DNA of 10,115 bases from UBA6921 sp031363085 (GCA_031363085.1 JANLTU010000014.1:1-10115), one strand, 5' to 3'. Positions 1-6,712 are shown, counted from the first letter of the stretch. Notes: a model not told the origin generated them from the sequence alone. Translations and numbers: made by a program.

Positions 1-1828
1 TGCCGGCCGCGCGTAACGCCGACTCGTAAGCGTGCACATGGGTGCGATTACGCACCAGGATCATGATGTCTGCGTAATGCAGCTCGCGCGCGTTGGAAGC
101 CTCGCCGATGACGGTGCGTGCTGCGATTAATTGCGCGATGCATTGTGCGATTTGCACGCCTTCGCGTTGATAGCGTTGGTCTTCTGTGACGATGCGCGGT
201 TGCAGCAGTGGGTTGCGCAAAGCGTTGGTTGCGACGGGCGGGTCGGTGTTGGTGTCCGCGATCAGCGGCAACACTTCCACACGCCCCCACAGGGCTTCGT
301 GGTGCGTAGTGTGGTGCGGAAATTCCAGCCAAGTTTCGCGTATCGCGTCTGCTTCAAACACCGCATTGACCGTATCGATAATGGCTTGCGCCGAGCGTCG
401 GGAGACATCCAGTGAAAAACTTTCCGCATGCACATGGGTTTGTAGCCAGTGCTGTGCGGTGGAGAAAACGCGTGCATCCGCGCGGCGGAAACGGTAAATC
501 GACTGCTTGGCGTCGCCGACCAGAAACACGCTGCGCGCGCGTTCGTCGCCACCGGCCGCAAGCTCGTCGAGCAGCGGCAACAACAGGCGCCATTGAATCG
601 GATTAGTGTCCTGAAACTCGTCGATCAACACATGGTCGATGCGCTGGTCGAGTTTGTACTGCACCCAGTGTGCATGGTCCGAGCGATTAAGCAGGGTGTA
701 GGTGTTCCATTCAAGATCGTTGAAATCCAATTGTCGACGTTCGTCTTTGATGCGTTGATAGTGTTCGATCAACTGTTGACCGGCGCACTGCCAAGCGCGC
801 GTTTGTGCCAAGGTTTGTTGTGCGCGCAGCAGGTCTAACGCGTCGATCAAGCGCGCGGCGAGCTGCTCGTGCAAGTGCAAAAAGCGTGCTTCGTCGGCTG
901 CGCCCAGTGCCTGCAATTGCGCCTTGGATGATTTTCGTTTCAGTGGTTGCTGTTCCTGGGTTAGAAACGCACGTTGTATCAGCGCAAAACGTTGTGCATT
1001 GTCGACGTCATTTTGCAGCGCGTCATCCAGGCGCGCGGCGTGCGCGCGATTAGTTTCAGTGCCATGTTTTTGCAATAGCAGGGCGAATGCTGCGATGTCG
1101 GCACAATGGGTGGCTAGAAAGTGTGCCTGCGGATCGAGCTCGGGGTCCACGTTGAGTAAGCGTTGCGTATCGTTCACAGCGAAGACCAGCGGATCGTGGG
1201 CATGCGCGGTGTACGCCCACCACTCGTTGCGGTGTGCCAGAAAATTTAACAGCGCACTTTCGGTAGCAGTTCCGCCGATGCGGTCATATAAAAAATCTAC
1301 AGCGATGGCCGGCGGACTATTTGGCGCGAGTGTCGCTTCTGAATACAGCGCATCTAGCGCTTCGTGCTCCAGTGCACGCGTTGCCTCCAGTAGTTCAAAG
1401 CCGGGTGCCACCTCGGCTTCGAGCGGGAATCGCCGCAGAATATCTTGGCAAAAGGCGTGGAAGGTCGTGGTACGCGGCGGACGCGGCGTGCGTAATAACG
1501 CTTCATAAAGCCCGCATGCGGCCAAGCGATATTCCGCCGTCACCGGCACGCCCATGCGCTGCAGTTCGTGCTCAAGGGCCAAGGCGTCGGCACTGGCTAA
1601 TATCAGCAAACGCTCACGTAGCCGCGTTTGCATTTCGGCGGCGGCTTTGCGCGTAAAGGTGATCGCCAAGATGCCGTCGGGACGTGCGCCGTCGAGCAAT
1701 AAGCGAATCATACGCGTGACCAGCAGCCACGTTTTACCGGTGCCGGCTGAGGCGCTGACGGTAGCATTTTGGCGCGGATTACCTGCGTTAATCACGTCCT
1801 GCGATAGCGTATTGAGCATTTGAGTCAT
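1..1828 (-). CDS. UvrD/AddA-like ATP-dependent DNA helicase (partial, C-terminus missing)
   Basis: Superfamily 1A DNA helicase, probably the motor subunit of an AddAB/RecBCD-like double-strand-break repair complex. The reading frame stays open from the ATG at 1828 to the left edge (609 codons); relatives are about 1000-1200 aa, so roughly the C-terminal half, including any nuclease domain, is outside. Visible motifs are Walker A ASAGTGKT (residues 26-33), motif Ia ITFTRKAAAEM (56-66), an LDFNDLE segment, Walker B VLIDEFQDTNPIQW (about 400-413, Asp403-Glu404), motif III VFLVGDAKQSIYRFRRAD (about 433-450), an SRRS segment where UvrD proteins have NYRS, and YADIMILVRNR near the edge. An in-frame TGA lies just upstream of the ATG. 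An alternative ATG lies three codons downstream, and neither start has a clear Shine-Dalgarno. The AddB-like gene lies upstream on the same strand, supporting a helicase-nuclease pair. The family is certain; the subunit name is inferred. Confidence 0.93.
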   Translation of the reverse strand, partial: MTQMLNTLSQDVINAGNPRQNATVSASAGTGKTWLLVTRMIRLLLDGARPDGILAITFTRKAAAEMQTRLRERLLILASADALALEHELQRMGVPVTAEYRLAACGLYEALLRTPRPPRTTTFHAFCQDILRRFPLEAEVAPGFELLEATRALEHEALDALYSEATLAPNSPPAIAVDFLYDRIGGTATESALLNFLAHRNEWWAYTAHAHDPLVFAVNDTQRLLNVDPELDPQAHFLATHCADIAAFALLLQKHGTETNRAHAARLDDALQNDVDNAQRFALIQRAFLTQEQQPLKRKSSKAQLQALGAADEARFLHLHEQLAARLIDALDLLRAQQTLAQTRAWQCAGQQLIEHYQRIKDERRQLDFNDLEWNTYTLLNRSDHAHWVQYKLDQRIDHVLIDEFQDTNPIQWRLLLPLLDELAAGGDERARSVFLVGDAKQSIYRFRRADARVFSTAQHWLQTHVHAESFSLDVSRRSAQAIIDTVNAVFEADAIRETWLEFPHHTTHHEALWGRVEVLPLIADTNTDPPVATNALRNPLLQPRIVTEDQRYQREGVQIAQCIAQLIAARTVIGEASNARELHYADIMILVRNRTHVHAYESALRAAG

Positions 1829-1847
1829 TGAGTTGGATGATTTTAAT
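1820..1847 (+). promoter_or_regulatory. Candidate promoter for a plus-strand small RNA
   Basis: TTGAGT (1820-1825) and TTTAAT (1842-1847) are separated by 16 bp and match the sigma-70 -35 and -10 boxes at 4/6 and 5/6 positions. The predicted start is near 1854. The -35 box overlaps the first codons of the minus-strand helicase gene. It was picked because a strong plus-strand terminator downstream (2068-2105) otherwise has no gene to serve. The match alone could be chance. Confidence 0.3.
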
Positions 1848-1871
1848 CAAGGGTTAAGTTTTAGAGGTCAA
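1840..1871 (-). promoter_or_regulatory. Possible minus-strand promoter for the helicase gene
   Basis: On the minus strand, TTGACC (1871-1866, 5/6) precedes TAAAAT (1845-1840, 5/6), but the spacing is 20 bp, longer than the preferred 16-18. If used, transcription would begin only a few bases before the ATG at 1828. That would give a nearly leaderless message and would fit the absence of a Shine-Dalgarno. Its -10 box overlaps the candidate plus-strand -10. Confidence 0.22.
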
Positions 1872-1935
1872 GCTTCACACCCATCGGCGCTGAATTGGTT
1901 TGAAACTGGTGTGTAGCGCACACAAAAGGGACTTG

Positions 1936-1966
1936 CCACTAAAGCTAGTTTTGCTATCTTTAGTGG
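1936..1966 (+). repeat. 13-position stem-loop inside the intergenic gap
   Basis: Arms 1936-1948 and 1954-1966 pair at 12 of 13 positions with a single C/T mismatch, around a 5-base loop TTTTG. It is not followed by a T-run on either strand, so it is not a terminator. It can form in RNA from either strand. Confidence 0.6.
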
Positions 1967-2067
1967 GCGTCGAGGCTCCACGGTAGTTACATGGAGGTTC
2001 GCTACGGACAGCACAGCGGTTAAGTTGTACGCTAGACCAGATGTAGTCAGGCACGGAAAAGTCTGAC

Positions 2068-2105
2068 ATGGAGATAGGGCGGCCTTCGGGCCGCCTCCAT
2101 TTTTT
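2068..2105 (+). terminator. Strong intrinsic terminator, plus strand
   Basis: GGCGGCC (2078-2084), the tetraloop TTCG, then GGCCGCC (2089-2095), followed after TCCA by six T (2100-2105). ATGGAG (2068-2073) and CTCCAT (2095-2100) could extend or compete with the base of the stem. The T-run is on the plus strand only, and the minus strand has no U-tract after the stem. It therefore does not terminate the minus-strand nuclease gene and must serve a plus-strand transcript. Confidence 0.75.
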
Positions 2106-2132
2106 AAGCCCCTAAAATTATTTCTCTTCAAT

Positions 2133-4982
2133 TTAGTTTTCTCCCACAGTTGAATCGTTCCAGGCCGAACGTCGGCACAATCCTTCCATAGCACAAATGT
2201 CGCAGGTGTTGGCATCACCCCAGGCAGGTACTGCTTGGCCGTCGCGCAGTTGTTGCATGACGGTGATCAAACGCTCGGTATTTTGTGAACACAGTGCGTG
2301 CAGTGTCTCGCCACTGAGTACGGCGGTGGTTTTTACCGTCTCGGTGTCGATGGCCACGAATTCTGCGCGGGCCACAGTCCGCGCGTCGCCGAGTAAATTC
2401 GCGTAAAACGGTAACTGCACTGCTTCGCCAGCATCGATCTCGTGTTGTCGCGGCACGGCGCCGGTTTTGTAGTCGACAATCCCTACTCCCGCGTTGTGGG
2501 TGTCGATGCGATCAACGCGGCCGTCGAGCGTGAGGTCGGCGTGTCCAAGCGAGCGTTGTTGCTTTAATTCGACTGCATCTACGCTCCATTCAGCGGCGCG
2601 GTTGATTTGCCAATCGATGTAGGCCGGAACCACCGCCAGCCAGCGTTTGAGCCAGCCGCGATGACGGAAGTCGTCGTCAACGTCGCGTGCAAATACCGCC
2701 CGTGCAATCATTTCCATGTGTGCAATGGCGGCAGCGCGATTGGCAGGGGTGACGCGCGCGTTGAACGGCGCGGGCAATCCGGTTGTTTGGATATGAAATG
2801 CCTGCAGACACAGATGCACGCGTTTACCGTAATCGTCTTTTTGCAGCGCTTCACGCACCGCTTCGGGTGGTTTTAATTTCAAACCGTAGGCCGCAAAAAA
2901 CTGGTAGGGACAATTCAACAGGGTTTGATAGCTGTATGCGGAAACAGTGCCCGGCAACAATGCCGCGTCGATGCGCGCTCGCGGTGCACGGGTTGGTTTG
3001 GGCAACGGTGCGGTATCTGTACCTTGCACTTGCGTGCGTGGATCGCCGAGCAGGGCTTCTAGTTCCAGGTCGTGCAAGCCCACGCCATAGGCAAGCCGAT
3101 GGAAGGTATGCAGCGTGTCCCACCATGGTGATGCGACCACCTCTTCGCCATCGCGATCATGCACGCGCGTCAGCAGCACGCGCGGTGCGCATTCGAGCAG
3201 GCGGCGGAAATCATGCAACATTGCGCTGCGCTGCTGCTGTGCCGTTGGCAGGCCCAGCTCGGCGCGCACGCCGTCGTTGAAAAATGGCGAGCTCTGGCCC
3301 GTACTGGGGAGAAATTCCTGCTCGCAGCCGGCGATGATGAGCGCGTCGAAACGTGCCAGCGCACTGTGCGCGAAGTTGCACAACTGCACGCGCCCAGCGC
3401 TGCGCGGTGGAACGAAATTGTACATTTCCAGCGCGCGTCCCAGCCAAGCGCGAAACTCCAGCCAAGTCATGCGCAGCGCCGAGGCTTCGGCGGCGCTGCG
3501 CAGTAATTCCAGTTCTTGTACGACGCGTACGCCGGCGGCGTCCTCGCGCCATGCGCGTTCCAGTCCCAGGCGTGCGATGCTGTCGTGCAGTGCCTGCAAA
3601 AATTCATGTGCCGGACGGGCGCGCTTGCCTAACAGCGGCAGCAACGGTTGCGCCGCGCTTTGTAAACGGTCAAGCAGGGCCTCAAGCGCGTCGTAATCCC
3701 GGCCCAGCTCGCCGGGCAAACGTTCGCGACGGCGTCGCAGTTGGTGGCGATAACGTTCCAGATTGCGCGTGATATTTTCGTGGCGAACGATGTCTTCTTC
3801 CAGACGATAGACGCTGGCGAGATGTTCGTCGCGATCCAAATCAGAAAAAATAAACGCGGATTTTAATACGTCGAGCATGGGCTCGTGGGCAAAGTCTTCT
3901 TCGACGCATTCCAGCCAGCGTTCCAATACGCTGGCGGCGCGGGTGGTGGACAAGGCCCAGCCGGTCAAGTCGTCGGGCGTAACACCGGCGCGGTCAAGCA
4001 GGGCGCGCAAGCGCCGCGCCAGCAGCCGATTCTCAGTGACGATGCCAACGTGCTGTGCGCCATCCAGCAGCCAGCGGCGTACCTGCAGCTCGATGGCGCG
4101 GGCCTCTTCCTCCGCGCCGTGCGCCGCGAACAGCGACCAATGTGCCGCAACTTGACTGATCGGGTGGCGGGTGGCGAAGGCGCGCGCGCGCTCGGCCAGC
4201 GCCGGGACGGCCGGGCCGAAGGCAGCATCCAGAAAGTCCGCGCAGGCGGAGTTCGCCACATTGGGTATGTCGACCTCACCCAGCACGGTCGCCAGTGCAT
4301 GCAACGGCGTATGCGCGTCGTCGCTGGCGGTGGGTGTCGTGCCGCCGTGCAGTACTACGGTGCAGGTGGCGCGTTCCGCAAGGGCTCTGAGCCAAGCAAT
4401 TTCTGCGGCGTACAGGCGGCTGAAGCCGACGGCGTATACGTGGTGATCGGCATTCACGTGGTCGCTACTGTGTGCGAGTTGCAACAGGTAGGCGCTGTGC
4501 GCATCGAGACTATGCATGCTGTGCAGTTGCTCGTGCCACGCCTGCCACAAGGTGTGCACCAGAGCGGCCTCGCGGCTTAGCGCTTGCGGTGCAGCGGCGC
4601 GCACGCCATAGGCGTGCGCCAAGCGTGCGTGAAACGCGTCGAGGTCGGGCGCTAATGTGCATTGATGTAGGGTCAGTTCGTCAAACAAGCGCAACAGGCT
4701 GTCGGTTAGATGCCATGGGCGCGCCTTGCCATACAAGTGCGGATGCCGCACCAGCGCTTCGGTCAACAACAATTCGCGCGCATAACCGCTGACCACGGTG
4801 GGTTGTTGAGTAGCGTGCTGCGCGACCCACAGGCGCGGCGTGCTGATGCTGGGGCCGAGTAAGGCGTGACAACCGCAAGCGCGCGCCGCCGCAAGCAACT
4901 CGCGCCGCAGCCGCGCGGCGGCGGTGAGTTCCGGCAACAGAATAACCAGGGCGGTCAGGTCGGGAAGCTGCGCGCGATGCAT
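2133..4982 (-). CDS. AddB-like PD-(D/E)XK nuclease with Fe-S cluster (probable DNA repair protein)
   Basis: Predicted nuclease partner of the downstream helicase, acting on DNA ends in recombinational repair. At 949 aa it fits the roughly 900-aa AddB-related proteins annotated as 'probable DNA repair protein' in beta- and gammaproteobacteria. The long N-terminal part is helicase-like, but I see no Walker A in it. The C-terminal RecB-type nuclease domain shows SYQTLLNCPYQFF (Cys691), YGKRVH (His723), GRVDRID (Asp824), IVDYKTG (Asp837, Lys839) and the QLPFY motif (Gln856-Tyr860). The C-terminal C-x2-C-x5-C (Cys927, 930, 936) together with Cys691 gives the four ligands of the AddB-type Fe-S cluster. 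The ATG at 4982 has no good Shine-Dalgarno and directly abuts a large hairpin. The upstream frame is open back to the fdxA stop but has no ATG, GTG or TTG. The gene ends with TAA, 304 bp before the helicase start. Confidence 0.9.
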   Translation of the reverse strand: MHRAQLPDLTALVILLPELTAAARLRRELLAAARACGCHALLGPSISTPRLWVAQHATQQPTVVSGYARELLLTEALVRHPHLYGKARPWHLTDSLLRLFDELTLHQCTLAPDLDAFHARLAHAYGVRAAAPQALSREAALVHTLWQAWHEQLHSMHSLDAHSAYLLQLAHSSDHVNADHHVYAVGFSRLYAAEIAWLRALAERATCTVVLHGGTTPTASDDAHTPLHALATVLGEVDIPNVANSACADFLDAAFGPAVPALAERARAFATRHPISQVAAHWSLFAAHGAEEEARAIELQVRRWLLDGAQHVGIVTENRLLARRLRALLDRAGVTPDDLTGWALSTTRAASVLERWLECVEEDFAHEPMLDVLKSAFIFSDLDRDEHLASVYRLEEDIVRHENITRNLERYRHQLRRRRERLPGELGRDYDALEALLDRLQSAAQPLLPLLGKRARPAHEFLQALHDSIARLGLERAWREDAAGVRVVQELELLRSAAEASALRMTWLEFRAWLGRALEMYNFVPPRSAGRVQLCNFAHSALARFDALIIAGCEQEFLPSTGQSSPFFNDGVRAELGLPTAQQQRSAMLHDFRRLLECAPRVLLTRVHDRDGEEVVASPWWDTLHTFHRLAYGVGLHDLELEALLGDPRTQVQGTDTAPLPKPTRAPRARIDAALLPGTVSAYSYQTLLNCPYQFFAAYGLKLKPPEAVREALQKDDYGKRVHLCLQAFHIQTTGLPAPFNARVTPANRAAAIAHMEMIARAVFARDVDDDFRHRGWLKRWLAVVPAYIDWQINRAAEWSVDAVELKQQRSLGHADLTLDGRVDRIDTHNAGVGIVDYKTGAVPRQHEIDAGEAVQLPFYANLLGDARTVARAEFVAIDTETVKTTAVLSGETLHALCSQNTERLITVMQQLRDGQAVPAWGDANTCDICAMEGLCRRSAWNDSTVGEN

Positions 4983-4983
4983 C

Positions 4984-5026
4984 GTGCAGATCCGTTGCGC
5001 GAGGACGCGCAGCGGATCATCTGCAC
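4984..5026 (-). promoter_or_regulatory. Long imperfect hairpin between fdxA and the nuclease start codon
   Basis: Plus-strand arms GTGCAGATCCGTTGCGCG (4984-5001) and 5006-5026 (beginning CGCGCAGCGG, ending ATCTGCAC) pair almost throughout, with one T/G wobble and a three-base bulge, around the loop AGGA. On the minus strand it begins about 31 nt after the fdxA stop and ends one base before the nuclease ATG. No U-run follows, so it is not a standard intrinsic terminator. It may protect the 3' end of an fdxA message or control entry of ribosomes into the nuclease gene. Confidence 0.55.
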
Positions 5027-5057
5027 AGGGAACCGAAATGACCTGGGGCGCAGCGAT

Positions 5058-5381
5058 TTACTTCTCCAGGTACTTGAGCTTGTCTTTTACCGTGTCCCAT
5101 TCCTTGGCATCGTCGGGGGCGGGTATTTTCTGCGTGATCACCGGCCAGGTTTTTGCCAGCTCGACATTCAGCTTGATAAATTGCTGCTGCGCCGCAGGCA
5201 CATCGTCTTCCGCCAGGATCGCATTCACCGGGCACTCCGGTTCGCACAAGCTGCAATCGATGCATTCGTCGGGGTCGATCACCAACATGTTCGGGCCTTT
5301 ATGGAAGCAATCCACCGGACAGACTTCCACGCAGTCAGTGTAGACGCAGCGTATGCAACTTTCGGTAACGACGTAGGTCAT
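5058..5381 (-). CDS. fdxA: FdxA, seven-iron ferredoxin [3Fe-4S][4Fe-4S]
   Basis: Small cytoplasmic electron carrier of the Azotobacter vinelandii FdI type, 107 aa as usual. The cysteine pattern fits exactly: Cys9, Cys17 and Cys50 for the 3Fe-4S cluster; Cys21, Cys40, Cys43 and Cys46 for the 4Fe-4S cluster; Cys12 and Cys25 where FdI has its free cysteines. Diagnostic stretches are CVEVCPVDCFHKGPN (17-31) and DPDECIDCSLCEPECP (36-51). The C-terminal tail ending KLKYLEK is typical. The ATG at 5381 follows a GAGAG about 8 bases upstream and a good -10 box. In many proteobacteria fdxA lies next to mutS; here its downstream neighbour is the AddB-like nuclease, 75 bases beyond the stop, and upstream lies decayed IS DNA. 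The redox partner is not shown by the sequence. Confidence 0.97.
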   Translation of the reverse strand: MTYVVTESCIRCVYTDCVEVCPVDCFHKGPNMLVIDPDECIDCSLCEPECPVNAILAEDDVPAAQQQFIKLNVELAKTWPVITQKIPAPDDAKEWDTVKDKLKYLEK

Positions 5382-5403
5382 GAATTCGCTCTCGGTCAGT
5401 CAA

Positions 5404-5430
5404 AGTATACGGGCGTCATTTTAAACACAA
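5404..5430 (-). promoter_or_regulatory. Candidate fdxA promoter
   Basis: On the minus strand a good -10 box TATACT (5409-5404) lies 23 bases before the fdxA ATG. The best -35 candidate, TTGTGT (5430-5425), is only 15 bp away and weak, so an activator may be needed or the -35 may be elsewhere. The same promoter could drive the nuclease and helicase genes. Confidence 0.4.
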
Positions 5431-5575
5431 CCGCCGATGCGTGCGAACTGCTATCCGCTCGCCGCCATGGCGAGTCATCGGTTTTCGCTCTTGTGCGCGC
5501 CACAGCGTGTGCAGCGGTACCGCGTGACTAGTGTAGTTAACATATTACTTGGCGGTTTCAAGCCCCACGTGCAAA
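5431..5575. other. Gap between the fdxA promoter and the IS remnant
   Basis: No coding signal seen. It contains a small hairpin CTCGCC-GCCAT-GGCGAG (5458-5474) and the 10-bp palindrome GCGGTACCGC near 5515. Both are short enough to be incidental. There is no T-run suggesting a terminator. Confidence 0.5.
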
Positions 5576-5636
5576 AAGTGCAACATGCTGCTTTAAAGTT
5601 GAAAGCCTCAGGTATAAACAACTCGGCCGGGCACTT

Positions 5637-5673
5637 TTATTCCAGCCGCGCTGGTTTTGCGCGGGGTGCGGGA
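5637..5673 (-). repeat. 37-bp palindromic insert, copy B
   Basis: Extra DNA in the transposase between GGCTTC and AAGTGCCCGGCCGAG (minus strand), where the family protein reads GFKCPAEL without a break. On the minus strand it begins TCCCGCACCCCGCGC and ends GCTGGAATAA. Its core matches CCGCGCAAArCCArCGCGG (r = purine), shared with the copy at 5798-5834 in the opposite orientation. Boundaries may be off by one or two bases. Confidence 0.75.
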
Positions 5674-5797
5674 GAAGCCAGGCGACTTGCGCGGCCGAGT
5701 GTTTAGTTTCCACGCGAGTTCGTCCAGCTCTTTCTGAGTGAAGCCGCTCAAGTCACTGCCCTTGGGCAGGTACTGCCGCAGTAAGCCGTTAGTGTTT

Positions 5798-5834
5798 TCC
5801 CCTCCCCGCGCAAAGCCAACGCGGTGGGGAATCA
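5798..5834 (+). repeat. 37-bp palindromic insert, copy A (splits the catalytic Glu codon)
   Basis: Extra DNA in the transposase between ATTAACGA and AAACACTAACGG (minus strand), where the family motif GINENTNG should be continuous. The break falls inside the GAA codon of the catalytic glutamate. In plus orientation it begins TCCCCTCCCCGCGC and ends GTGGGGAATCA. It can fold with CCGCG/CGCGG inner and TCCCC/GGGGA outer arms. It differs from copy B at only two bases in the shared core. A one-base ambiguity (T) exists at the boundary. Confidence 0.78.
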
Positions 5835-6685
5835 TCGTTAATACCGCGTTGCCAGGGGCTGTGCGGATCGGCGAAGTACACCTTCACCCCGGCTGCTTCC
5901 GTCAATTTCTGGTGTGCTGCCATTTCTCGCCCCTGATCGTAAGTCATAGAGAGGCGGTTCTGTGCCTCGATCCGGTTGAGCACGTGACTGAAGCCCTTCA
6001 CAGCCGATTCGGTGCTGGTCGTGTCCATCTTGGCCAGTACGGTGAATAGCGTTGTACGTTCCACCAGCGTGCCCACCGATGAGCAGTTGTTACGCGCCCT
6101 TGATCAGATCACCTCCCAGTGCCCCGACACCAACCATTCTTCGACTTCAGGCGGCCGGTCATGAATGCTGACCCTGTCGGGTATTTTTCCCCGCCGGTCC
6201 TCGCCGCGTGCACGCGGGCTGCGCTTGGCATGACCCAAGCGCAGCCACCCAGTCACTTCCGTACGCAACGCGCCGCGCCGCATCGCGTAGATCGCGGTGT
6301 GGAGAATTTCGTGAGAAACCAGTAACGAAGGAGTATCAGGGTGCACACTGGCCAGTGTGCCAGCAACCTGCTCGGGCGAGTAGCCCGTTTTCAGATAGCC
6401 AACAACGTGCCCCACACGGCGGTTCCCGGGTGCAAGCGCTTCTCAACACGCGGCTTGACCGTACAGGCGTGCGTGCGGATGCACTGCTTCGGCCCGATAG
6501 CCGTCTGCCATTGAAGGACGAGGCGTCTTGGGGCGAGTCCAACCGTTGCCTCGCAGTTCGCATGACAGTGTCGATGCCGAACGATTCAGACTCTGCGCTA
6601 TCGCCCCCGGTTTCATTCTCATCGCAAGTTGCGTTTGAATCATTGCCCGTTCTTCAATATTCAACTGCTTGTAGTTCTTTCCCAT

Positions 6686-6712
6686 GCAACATTTTCTCCC
6701 AAAAAATGTTGC
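6686..6712 (-). promoter_or_regulatory. Perfect 10-bp stem at the IS left end with the Shine-Dalgarno in its loop
   Basis: GCAACATTTT (6686-6695) and AAAATGTTGC (6703-6712) are perfect inverted repeats around a 7-base loop. On the transposase strand the loop reads TTGGGAG, containing the only Shine-Dalgarno for the ATG at 6685, which directly follows the stem. One arm is part of the terminal inverted repeat. Such a fold in read-through RNA could limit transposase translation; this is inference. Confidence 0.6.

Larger units (their letters stand above)
1854..2105 (+). ncRNA. Candidate structured small RNA in the gap between the two repair genes
   Basis: This is a non-coding stretch of about 250 nt lying in the 304-bp gap between two minus-strand genes. 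In plus-strand order it holds a stem-loop at 1936-1966 (arms CCACTAAAGCTAG and CTATCTTTAGTGG, 12 of 13 positions paired, loop TTTTG), a small hairpin at about 2047-2066 (GTCAG/CTGAC), and a GC-rich intrinsic terminator. A promoter-like pair lies just upstream. The octamer ACATGGAG occurs twice (near 1990 and 2067), and each copy could pair with CTCCAT at 2095-2100. The 9-mer GGTTAAGTT occurs at 1852 and 2019. I could not match it to tmRNA, 6S RNA, 4.5S RNA or RNase P RNA. It could instead be decayed mobile DNA or an mRNA leader acting on the minus strand. The existence of a transcript is inferred. Confidence 0.35.
5576..6685 (-). pseudogene. IS30-family DDE transposase, broken by indels and two inserts
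   Basis: The N-terminal helix-turn-helix region begins MGKNYKQLNIEERAMIQTQL at 6685 and continues through PGAIAQSLNRSASTLSCEL. Family-like sequence follows in pieces: YLKTGYSPEQVAGTL, HPDTPSLLVSHE, RARGEDRRGKIPDRVSIHDR, GHWE, VGTLVERTTLFTVLAKMD, LSMTYDQGREMAAHQKL, FADPHSPWQRGIN, ENTNGLLRQYLPKGSDLSGF and WKLNTRPRKSPGF. Lesions in transcript order are a shifted block near 6455-6415 bounded by compensating indels; loss of three bases as 1 + 2 near 6115-6090, which removes the catalytic Asp of GHWEGD and creates TGA at 6106-6104; a 37-bp insert at 5834-5798; a second at 5673-5637; and an extra base near the C-terminus. The upstream Shine-Dalgarno GGGAG lies in the loop of a palindrome. It is not functional. 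Confidence 0.9.

Noticed and set aside
131..1656. Long plus-strand reading frames across the helicase region
   Set aside because: They are shadows of the minus-strand helicase, whose motifs are unmistakable. The products are low-complexity and unlike known proteins.
1854..2105. A CsrB/RsmY-type regulator-sponging RNA, because of several GGA triplets
   Set aside because: Only five GGA occur in about 250 nt, close to chance expectation, and only one is clearly in a hairpin loop.
1868..2218. Minus-strand reading frames of 116 and 64 codons over the intergenic gap
   Set aside because: They overlap the end of the nuclease gene, have no ribosome site and no recognisable domain, and run through the hairpins. 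They are more likely antisense to the candidate RNA than protein genes.
3115..4580. Long plus-strand reading frames opposite the nuclease gene
   Set aside because: They are Arg/Ala-rich shadows of the GC-rich minus-strand gene, with no domains or ribosome sites.
5458..5474. Small hairpin CTCGCC/GGCGAG as a third copy of the 37-bp element
   Set aside because: Its arms and loop do not match the shared core, and no other copy of that core was seen in the window.
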